Assembly (NCBI GenBank): GCA_022842745.1
Contig: JALHPA010000134.1
Location: 1 to 7,036, forward strand
Direction: 5' to 3'
Source: Pirellulales bacterium
GTDB taxonomy: Bacteria; Planctomycetota; Planctomycetia; Pirellulales; JALHPA01
DNA: 7,036 nucleotides
Shown here: positions 1 through 5,319 of the stretch, piece after piece
Layout: the number at the start of each line of letters is the position of its first letter
Position numbering within the stretch: position 1 is the first letter of the stretch
Position numbers and translations under genes: made by a program
The notes under the pieces: generated by a model
Database searches by the model: none
Told to the model about the DNA's origin: nothing
The model's input: only the letters and a program-made list of their open reading frames with translations

Positions 1-958
1 GGCGCAGGTATTCCGGGTTGGCGTCGCGATCCAACTGCACCTTTTGCTTGCAAATCAACGTCTGCCGGAAACTGCGATTGTGCAGATAATCGAGATATTG
101 CTCGTACTCCACGACCGTCGAAGCCGTCTGCCGCAAGAACTGCCCCACCTGTTGCCCGAACCCCTCCAACTGGGTCGAGGCCACGTGCGATTCGCACAGA
201 TATTGCAGCCCATGCTTAGCCGCCGCTTCCGCGAACTGGTGGAAATACACCGGTTCGTTCACGGCTTCCAAGTGCTCGTGCAGCAGGTAGCTGTCCGGCT
301 TGTCGTGCAGCATTCCGAACTCGTCCCGCAAGAGTCGTGCGTAAGCTTCGTCCTGCTTCGGGACCACCCCCACCAAAAAGTTCAACAGCGACCGCGCGTG
401 GGCCACCTTCTCGCGCGAATCCGAGTACTTCCGAATATGAAAGCACATCATGTCCCGCACTGTCCCCCGCAGATGCCACCCAGGGTACGTGTTGTAGCTG
501 ATGTACGAGACCGATTGCTCCGTCGTCCGTTCCGCGCAAATCGCAAGAATCTTTTCGCGCACCTCCGCCGGTACCCAGGAGTACACCCCGTGGCAGATCA
601 CATAGTCGAATTGCCCCATCTCCTCGCCGACGTCCATGATGCTTTGCGCCCGCAGATCCAAATTCGACAGCCCCAGCGATTGGACGTGCCGGTGGCCTTC
701 CTCGATCTGCCGCTTCGACATGTCGATGCCGATAAACTCGCTTTCCGGGAACGCCCGCGCCAACGGCAGCAGATTGCCCCCGCTTGCGCATCCCAACTCC
801 AACACCCGGCAGCGATTGACGCTCTGCGGTTGCATGCCAAACAGCCGCGCCACCACCGCCAACCGGGTGGGGTGGGACTGGGGATACGGGTAGCTGGCGT
901 ACGGCACGTCGTCGTAGGTATTGGCCGTGGTCGAAGGGGCGACGCTCGCAGTTTCCAT
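1..958 (-). CDS. Class I SAM-dependent methyltransferase with regulatory-type domain (N-terminal 319 codons; C-terminus beyond left edge)
   Basis: Predicted to transfer a methyl group from S-adenosylmethionine; the substrate is unknown. The reverse strand reads without a stop from ATG at 958 to the window edge, so the C-terminus is missing. Visible features are a Rossmann motif I (VLELGCASGGN, residues 52-62), an acidic residue ending strand 2 (GID79), and a motif IV-like stretch (FDYVICHGVYSWVP, 117-130). Next come the signature SYNTYPGWH (154-162) and a helical segment LLHEHLE..N.P.YFHQF...A..HGLQYL.E (225-256). From family knowledge this order matches methyltransferases with the 'predicted methyltransferase regulatory domain' (PF10119), a group that also includes rickettsial protein-lysine methyltransferases; full proteins are usually around 500 residues. 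The start is supported by GGAG at 964-967, 5 nt upstream. The gene lies 290 nt downstream of efp on the same strand. Methylation of protein lysines is a guess from family relatives. I am confident of the fold, not of the target. Confidence 0.85.
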   Translation of the reverse strand, partial: METASVAPSTTANTYDDVPYASYPYPQSHPTRLAVVARLFGMQPQSVNRCRVLELGCASGGNLLPLARAFPESEFIGIDMSKRQIEEGHRHVQSLGLSNLDLRAQSIMDVGEEMGQFDYVICHGVYSWVPAEVREKILAICAERTTEQSVSYISYNTYPGWHLRGTVRDMMCFHIRKYSDSREKVAHARSLLNFLVGVVPKQDEAYARLLRDEFGMLHDKPDSYLLHEHLEAVNEPVYFHQFAEAAAKHGLQYLCESHVASTQLEGFGQQVGQFLRQTASTVVEYEQYLDYLHNRSFRQTLICKQKVQLDRDANPEYLR

Positions 959-1248
959 GGAATCTCCAACCGCAAAGAAGAGGTCAAGAGCGGCAAGGCG
1001 AATCGGAGGCCGCGGTACGAGAATCCAGTGTAGACGCCGCTTCCCCAGGGCGAAAGAATCTCCCCGCCGGATTGGCTTCCGGAAAGGTCCCGTCCGGCCT
1101 CGCACTCCGCCCAATCGCGCCGACCGTCACAACCGGCCCCGCCGTCGTGCTCTCAAACGGAATCCACCCTCAGCGCGCAGTGCCTCACCGGTCACGGCCC
1201 GCCGCCGCAACGGCCGCCTGTTCGGCGCGCCGCCTTACAACCAGCGGC
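959..1248. other. Gene-free stretch between efp and the methyltransferase gene
   Basis: About 290 nt separate the efp stop codon from the methyltransferase start, both on the minus strand. I see no convincing protein or RNA gene here. The open frames crossing it on the plus strand are Arg/Pro-rich and resemble no family. There is no GC hairpin followed by a T-run for efp on the minus strand. A minus-strand TACACT at 1027-1032 is a possible -10 box for the methyltransferase, but it lacks a good -35 box. The 10-bp palindrome CGGCGCGCCG (1223-1232) has no loop and is probably composition. The gap is long enough to hold the methyltransferase's own promoter. Confidence 0.5.
964..967 (-). promoter_or_regulatory. 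Ribosome binding site of the methyltransferase gene
   Basis: GGAG on the minus strand lies 5 nt before the ATG at 958. It supports that ATG as the start of a reading frame that is otherwise cut off by the window edge. Confidence 0.6.
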
Positions 1249-1818
1249 CTACGCTTTGGCCCGTTCCAGATACTCGCCGGTTCGCGTATCCACCTTGACG
1301 TACTCGCCGATTTCCACGAACGCCGGACAGTTGATCTCGGCGCCCGTCTCCAGCTTCACCGGCTTGGTCAAGTTGGTGGCGGTATTCCCCCGCACCGCCG
1401 GCTCGCAATACTCGATCTTCAGGATCATGTGGTTCGGCGGCTCCACGCTGATCGGTCGATTGTTGAACAGCACCATCGAGCAGGGAGTCCCTTCCTTGAT
1501 CCACTTCCAGGTGTCGTCCACGATCTCCTTGCTCAGCTCGTACTGCTCGAAGCTGCTGTTATCCATGAAGACGAACTGATCTCCCTGCCGGTACAGATAT
1601 TGCGCTTCGATCTCGGTCACGTCCGCTTCATCGAGCGAGTCGCCGCTCTTGTACGTCCGATCGAGCATCGTGTTGCGAATCAGGTTCTTCAGCTTGCACT
1701 TGTACAGCGCTTGCCCCTTCCCCGGCTTCACGAAATTGCATTCCACCATCAAGTACGGATCGCCGTCGATCTGCACCTTCAATCCTTTGCGAAATTGGCT
1801 GGTATTGTAACTTCCCAC
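1249..1818 (-). CDS. efp: Elongation factor P
   Basis: EF-P binds between the ribosomal P and E sites and speeds peptide-bond formation at proline stretches; it is cytoplasmic. The 189-residue product has the normal family length and three domains: a KOW-like domain I (about 1-65) and two OB folds (about 66-128 and 130-189). The domain I loop reads VKPGKGQA (30-37), so the modifiable lysine is K34, as in the E. coli beta-lysylated type. The C-terminus VDTRTGEYLERAKA keeps Y183 and R186 in the E. coli positions. The start is a GTG at 1816-1818. It is the only practical start, because an in-frame TAG lies four codons upstream (1828-1830) and AGGA (1826-1829) sits 7 nt before it. The gene is divergent from epmB across 102 nt, which supports beta-lysylation of K34. 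No intrinsic terminator is evident downstream. Confidence 0.97.
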   Translation of the reverse strand: MGSYNTSQFRKGLKVQIDGDPYLMVECNFVKPGKGQALYKCKLKNLIRNTMLDRTYKSGDSLDEADVTEIEAQYLYRQGDQFVFMDNSSFEQYELSKEIVDDTWKWIKEGTPCSMVLFNNRPISVEPPNHMILKIEYCEPAVRGNTATNLTKPVKLETGAEINCPAFVEIGEYVKVDTRTGEYLERAKA

Positions 1819-1825
1819 AGTGGGT

Positions 1826-1829
1826 TCCT
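1826..1829 (-). promoter_or_regulatory. Ribosome binding site fixing the GTG start of efp
   Basis: AGGA on the minus strand lies 7 nt upstream of the GTG at 1818. It overlaps the in-frame TAG at 1828-1830, so translation cannot begin further upstream in this frame. Confidence 0.65.
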
Positions 1830-1842
1830 ACTTCGTTTTGAG

Positions 1843-1866
1843 TCCTGTTAAAGTTATCCTGTTAAA
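1843..1866. repeat. Direct repeat TCCTGTTAAA x2 with 14-bp period
   Basis: Two exact copies of TCCTGTTAAA lie at 1843-1852 and 1857-1866, separated by GTTA. On the efp strand they read TTTAACAGGA, so each copy carries an AGGA, and a third AGGA is the actual efp ribosome binding site. The pair could be a protein-binding site between the divergent genes, part of the efp leader, or a small chance duplication. Confidence 0.6.
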
Positions 1867-1867
1867 A

Positions 1868-1881
1868 GCGCCCGTCGGCGC
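1868..1881 (-). terminator. Small GC hairpin followed by TTTT in the presumed efp leader
   Basis: On the minus strand GCGCC-GACG-GGCGC forms a 5-bp all-GC stem with a 4-nt loop, directly followed by TTTT (1864-1867). It lies about 50 nt upstream of the efp start. It could act as a weak attenuator or terminate upstream minus-strand transcription. The stem is short and the T-run minimal, so the call is tentative. Confidence 0.2.
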
Positions 1882-1908
1882 GAAACCTTTCGGTCTCAAG
1901 AAACGCTC

Positions 1909-1912
1909 AGGA
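1909..1912 (+). promoter_or_regulatory. Ribosome binding site favouring the TTG start of epmB
   Basis: AGGA lies 8 nt before the TTG at 1921. The alternative in-frame ATG at 1939 has no purine-rich motif at a suitable distance. This is the main reason for preferring the TTG. Confidence 0.5.
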
Positions 1913-1920
1913 TCGGTGAC

Positions 1921-2982
1921 TTGGCCGCTATTCCCAATATGACCAGGTTATCCCACGCCGTCCGCTCCGCGCCCGTGGCAGCCGCGTTTCCAGCCGAGCC
2001 GCTCTATGCCACTTGGCAACAAGCGCTCAAAGACGCCGTTCGCGACCCGCTCCTGCTCGCGAGCCTGCTCGATCTGCCAGATCGCTGGGGAACGGACGCT
2101 CTACGGGCCGCCGAAACCTTCCCGCTCTTTGCCCCCAAAAGCTACATTGCCCGCATGCAAAAAGGGAATCCCCGCGATCCCCTGCTCCGGCAAGTGCTCC
2201 CGGTCTCGGCCGAACTGACCCCTACCCCTGGCTTTTCGCCTGATCCAGTCGGCGATGCGGAGGCCAGCCTGTTGCCAGGCCTGCTCCACAAGTACGACGG
2301 CCGAGTTTTGATGGTAACAACTGGCGCTTGCGCCGTCCATTGCCGATACTGCTTCCGACGCGAGTTTCCCTACTCCGAAATCCCCCCCGGCGCAGATGCC
2401 TGGGATCCCGCCCTCGCGCGGATCCGCTCGGACAAAAGCATTCGAGAAGTGATTCTCAGCGGCGGAGATCCCCTCACCCTGGTTGATTCCCAGTTGCGCA
2501 TTCTCGCCGAGCGCCTGGCCGATATTCCCCACCTGCGGCGTATCCGAATCCACACCCGGCTCCCCGTGGTGCTCCCCCAGCGCGTTACCGACGAACTGCT
2601 TGGCTGGCTCCGTGGCTCCCGGCTCACTCCGATCGTGGTCATCCACGCCAACCATGCCGCCGAACTGGTCGGATCGGCGGCCTCCGCCATCGCCCGCTTG
2701 GTCGATGCCGGAATTCCCCTCCTCAATCAGTCCGTCTTGCTGCGCGGCGTCAACGACACGGTCCCCGATCTCGTCCAACTCTCCGAGCGCCTGTTGGACC
2801 TCCGCGTCATTCCCTATTATTTGCATTTGTTGGATCGGGTCCGCGGCGCCGCACATTTCGAGGTTCCCACCGCGACCGGTATCCGCCTGATTGAGTCGCT
2901 CCGCCGCCAACTGCCAGGATATGCGGTTCCCAGATTAGTCCGCGAAATTTCCGGCCAGCCGCATAAAATACCACTGGCCTGA
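1921..2982 (+). CDS. epmB: EF-P beta-lysylation protein EpmB (radical-SAM lysine 2,3-aminomutase)
   Basis: Converts (S)-alpha-lysine to (R)-beta-lysine, which EpmA then attaches to EF-P; it is a cytoplasmic iron-sulfur and PLP enzyme. The 353-residue product resembles E. coli EpmB along its whole length. Shared blocks include KGNPRDPLLRQVL (81-93) and PGLLHKY (119-125). The radical-SAM cluster is CAVHCRYCFR with C137, C141 and C144. Further shared blocks are SGGDPL (180-185), LLNQSVLLRGVND, PYYLHLLDRVRGAAHF, and the C-terminal GQPHKIPL, where K349 aligns with the predicted PLP lysine. It lacks the long C-terminal extension of catabolic lysine aminomutases, as expected for EpmB. The start is TTG at 1921, supported by AGGA 8 nt upstream; an in-frame ATG at 1939 would shorten it by six residues. 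The gene is divergent from its partner efp. No epmA or epmC is present in the window. Confidence 0.95.
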   Translation: MAAIPNMTRLSHAVRSAPVAAAFPAEPLYATWQQALKDAVRDPLLLASLLDLPDRWGTDALRAAETFPLFAPKSYIARMQKGNPRDPLLRQVLPVSAELTPTPGFSPDPVGDAEASLLPGLLHKYDGRVLMVTTGACAVHCRYCFRREFPYSEIPPGADAWDPALARIRSDKSIREVILSGGDPLTLVDSQLRILAERLADIPHLRRIRIHTRLPVVLPQRVTDELLGWLRGSRLTPIVVIHANHAAELVGSAASAIARLVDAGIPLLNQSVLLRGVNDTVPDLVQLSERLLDLRVIPYYLHLLDRVRGAAHFEVPTATGIRLIESLRRQLPGYAVPRLVREISGQPHKIPLA

Positions 2983-2997
2983 TCGGCGATCGTTTTT
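2981..2997 (+). terminator. Possible weak terminator after epmB
   Basis: Immediately at the epmB stop, GATC-GGC-GATC can form a 4-bp stem with a 3-nt loop, followed by G and five T residues (2993-2997). The stem is very weak, so it may only cause pausing. It precedes a 76-nt gap before the next plus-strand gene. Confidence 0.2.
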
Positions 2998-3046
2998 CCG
3001 CCGCGGTCCGTACCCTCGTGATCCCCAGTCCAACGCTCTCCGTAGC

Positions 3047-3052
3047 AAGGAG
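3047..3052 (+). promoter_or_regulatory. Strong ribosome binding site of the universal stress protein gene
   Basis: AAGGAG lies 6 nt before the ATG at 3059. It is the best Shine-Dalgarno match in the window and suggests efficient translation of the stress protein. Confidence 0.75.
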
Positions 3053-3058
3053 CATCCC

Positions 3059-3967
3059 ATGAAATACCTGGTTGGCGTCGACGGGTCGGAAAATAGCTTT
3101 GCCGCCGTACAATTTGCCGGCCGTCTCGTTGCCACGGATCGCGACCAGATCGGTTTGTTCCATGCCTGCTGCGAAGTGCCGTTGGGACCCCAAGTCGATC
3201 CCCAGTTGGAGCACCGCGCCCGCCAGGCGGTGGCCCAGGTGATCTTTTCCGAGTCCGTCAAACGGCTCCCCCCGGACCTGCAAGCGGGCGTCTTCACGAC
3301 GACGGGGGACGAATCGGCCGCTCGCGGACTGATCGCCGCCGCCGAACAGTGGCCCGCCGACCTGGTGGTCGTCGGAGCGCGCGGCTTGGGACCGATCAAA
3401 AGCGTCCTGTTAGGGAGTGTCTCAGGCGCCATCGCCCGCGCCTCCTCGATCCCCGTCCTCGTGGTTCGCGACTGCGATTCAGCGCATCCCCATCCCCTCC
3501 GGGTTCTGCTCGCTTACGATTCCTCGCATGCCGATCAGCATGCAGCCCTCCTATCCGCCATCCATTGGCCGGCCGGTTCCCGTCTGTTGGTCATGGCCGT
3601 TATCGACGCCTACTACCCTGGCGCCCTCCCCAAGTGGCTGCAAGATCAGGCCCGCGACGCCGACACGGAGGCCATGTCCCGCATCTGGGTCCAGGAACAT
3701 GCCGCCGAACGCCAGGCCAAGATCGACGAACTCAGCCGCTTTCAACAACGCCTTCCGGCCGCTTTGTTGCCGGAACCCCCCGTCGTTGCCGAGGGAAATC
3801 CCGCCGAACAGTTGCTCGAAGCCGTCCGGCACGAAAAAATCGACCTCGTCGTCTGCGGGCGTACGAATGCCAGCGCCACCCGTCGCCTGTTATTGGGAAG
3901 CACGTCCGAGAAACTGCTCTCCCATGCCCGCTGCTCGGTCCTGATCGCCCAGACGGTCCCCGCCTGA
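3059..3967 (+). CDS. Universal stress protein, two tandem UspA domains
   Basis: A cytoplasmic nucleotide-binding stress protein of the Usp family (PF00582); its specific role is unknown. The 302 residues divide into domain 1 (about 1-137) and domain 2 (about 148-299), each opening with a strand plus acidic residue (YLVGVDGS at 3-10; RVLLAYDSS at 148-156). Domain 1 carries the full ATP-binding pattern G-2X-G-9X-G-S as G106, G109, G119 and S120. In domain 2 the pattern is G267-R-T-N270, then nine residues, then G280-S281, so the second glycine is replaced by asparagine. Tandem Usp proteins of about 300 residues are common and often bind ATP asymmetrically. The gene follows epmB by 76 nt on the same strand, so readthrough is possible, but no functional link is evident. 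Its end lies 14 nt from the end of the convergent next gene. Confidence 0.93.
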   Translation: MKYLVGVDGSENSFAAVQFAGRLVATDRDQIGLFHACCEVPLGPQVDPQLEHRARQAVAQVIFSESVKRLPPDLQAGVFTTTGDESAARGLIAAAEQWPADLVVVGARGLGPIKSVLLGSVSGAIARASSIPVLVVRDCDSAHPHPLRVLLAYDSSHADQHAALLSAIHWPAGSRLLVMAVIDAYYPGALPKWLQDQARDADTEAMSRIWVQEHAAERQAKIDELSRFQQRLPAALLPEPPVVAEGNPAEQLLEAVRHEKIDLVVCGRTNASATRRLLLGSTSEKLLSHARCSVLIAQTVPA

Positions 3968-3981
3968 CGGACGCTTCGCCC

Positions 3982-5265
3982 CTACCGGTTTACCGGCTGG
4001 TCGACTCCGGCCGTCCGTTTCGGTGGTTCCGCTTCCATCAGTTTCTCGGCATTCGGGCTCGTTTCGACCTCGGTCGAGGCGGGGCGCACGTTGCCATCTA
4101 TGAATGGTTCGGGCATCGGTCGGCCGCGCCGACTTCGGCCGCTCGCCGTTCGCTTCGATTGGGCCGCGGTCCCCGCTCGGGCTTGGCTCACCGTATCCAG
4201 TGGTCCCAAGACCGATTCAAAGCCCGTCGCCACCGCTTCCCGCGCGGGTTCGCGCGGTCGGCCAGTGATCGCCTCCACCCACTCCGCCATCTGCCGCGTC
4301 TTCAGCCCCTTGGCGTCGGCAAAAACCGGCGTCTTGAGCCCCCCGTGCGGTCGCGTGGGCATCGTCAACAGCGCACTCTTCTCCGGCTCGGAAAAGTCCA
4401 CCCGTCCCAAGACGGAGTGCAAATTCCGCTGGGTGAGCCGCCGATGCACCCCTTTCCCTACCGGTGGTTTCAAGAGCGTGAATTTCGAGCTCCCCCCGGG
4501 TGCGTGGCATCCCGCCGTAGCGCAGTTCATCAGCAACAGCGGCTGCACGTCGTTCGTAAACGCCTCCACCGCCCCTTCGGGCAAGCTCCGCGCCAGCCGT
4601 TCCAACTCGGCATTCGTCGCTGGCGCTCCCGCCGAGGCGATCGTCGTCGCCTGCGTTTCGCTCGCCGATCGTCCCGATTCGCCCGCTCCCGCATTACCGC
4701 CACTTCCCTCCCGCGCAGGCACGACCGGAAACAACGCCGGCGATGGAATCCGCTCAAGGTGAACTACCGCTTGCCCAACCGGCGGTCGTTGGCTCTCGGC
4801 CAGCGCCAGTGCTTGGCGTACTTTGCGTTCCGTCGCGGGAATTCGGTGGTGCGCCGGCTGCAAGGCCACGGCTTCCAACAACATTTTTTGCGCTTCAGGC
4901 AGCAATTTATGGTGGACACACCAATCCACCAGGTCCAGCCGGTCGTCGGTCCGCCCTCCGCTAGCGCGCCGCCGTTTGATCTCAAACGCCTCCTCCATCG
5001 ACTTGGCAACCACGTCCAAGTCTCCCCGCCGCACGACGATTTCCCCTCCCGGCACCCCGATCGACAGCCGTTCCCGGGTCGCCCCCAGTTTTCCCCGCAG
5101 CACTTCGCCATTTCGCAGCACCGCCACTCCCTCCGGCGGCACACCGTCAAAATGGGCCCCGCGGGACTCGGATTCACCCTGTCCCTGGGCAATCGCCGCT
5201 CCAAAACCCAGCGCGCAAATCCATCCCAGCATCGTGAACCAACCGGTTGGAATGCGATTCGGCAT
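3982..5265 (-). CDS. Predicted secreted protein with cytochrome-c-like CX4CH domain, function unknown
   Basis: I recognise this as a planctomycete-type exported protein but know of no assigned function. Residues 1-26 look like a signal peptide (hydrophobic 12-25, possible cleavage after AIA). Residues about 42-100 form a beta-rich segment (VAVLRNGEVLRGKL ... GGEIVVRRGDLDVV). Residues 107-160 are helical and TPR-like (LDLVDWCVHHKLLPEAQKML). A low-complexity linker (184-217) follows. The C-terminal domain contains VQPLLLMNCATAGCH, with C248, C253 and H254 giving CX4CH instead of the usual CX2CH. Candidate distal haem ligands are M302 and H307 in LLTMPTRPHGG. A closing helix (QMAEWVEAITG, 325-335) resembles the end of small cytochromes. 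Residues 336-427 are a polar, probably disordered tail. The ATG at 5265 has GGTGGA 5 nt upstream and an in-frame TGA behind it. The gene lies 54 nt downstream of the outer-membrane barrel gene, probably in one operon. Haem binding is inferred; the motif might instead bind another metal or form a disulfide. Confidence 0.8.
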   Translation of the reverse strand: MPNRIPTGWFTMLGWICALGFGAAIAQGQGESESRGAHFDGVPPEGVAVLRNGEVLRGKLGATRERLSIGVPGGEIVVRRGDLDVVAKSMEEAFEIKRRRASGGRTDDRLDLVDWCVHHKLLPEAQKMLLEAVALQPAHHRIPATERKVRQALALAESQRPPVGQAVVHLERIPSPALFPVVPAREGSGGNAGAGESGRSASETQATTIASAGAPATNAELERLARSLPEGAVEAFTNDVQPLLLMNCATAGCHAPGGSSKFTLLKPPVGKGVHRRLTQRNLHSVLGRVDFSEPEKSALLTMPTRPHGGLKTPVFADAKGLKTRQMAEWVEAITGRPREPAREAVATGFESVLGPLDTVSQARAGTAAQSKRTASGRSRRGRPMPEPFIDGNVRPASTEVETSPNAEKLMEAEPPKRTAGVDQPVNR

Positions 5266-5319
5266 TGCTATCCACCATCACGGCCCGCCGCCAAAATTCC
5301 CTGGCAAAACGGCCCGCAG

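Larger units (their letters stand above)
1819..1920. promoter_or_regulatory. Divergent efp/epmB control region
   Basis: These 102 nt must hold the 5' signals for both divergent genes unless one start lies inside the other gene. The stretch is richer in A and T than its surroundings between 1835 and 1867. A weak plus-strand promoter candidate is TTGAGT (1838-1843), 17 nt, then GTTAAA (1861-1866); it matches consensus at only 4 and 3 of 6 positions. No strong minus-strand promoter stands out. The region also contains a 10-bp direct repeat and a small GC hairpin, listed separately. Promoter assignments are inference. Confidence 0.5.

Noticed and set aside
44..1033. A 329-codon plus-strand frame over the methyltransferase
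   Set aside because: It is exactly antisense to a gene with clear SAM-binding motifs and its own ribosome site. The product is His/Arg/Pro-rich without any family signature.
1223..1232. 10-bp palindrome CGGCGCGCCG downstream of efp
   Set aside because: It has no loop and no following T-run, and such GC palindromes arise easily at this base composition.
1814..1824. Inverted repeat CCCAC-A-GTGGG across the efp start codon
   Set aside because: A 1-nt loop cannot form an RNA hairpin of this stem length, and the site overlaps the start codon and spacer. It is probably chance.
1072..1851. A 259-codon plus-strand frame across efp
   Set aside because: Antisense to the full-length EF-P gene, whose product aligns with E. 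coli EF-P throughout.
2101..2910. A 269-codon minus-strand frame within epmB
   Set aside because: Antisense to a complete EpmB with catalytic residues. It is Gly-rich and its composition reflects the complementary strand.
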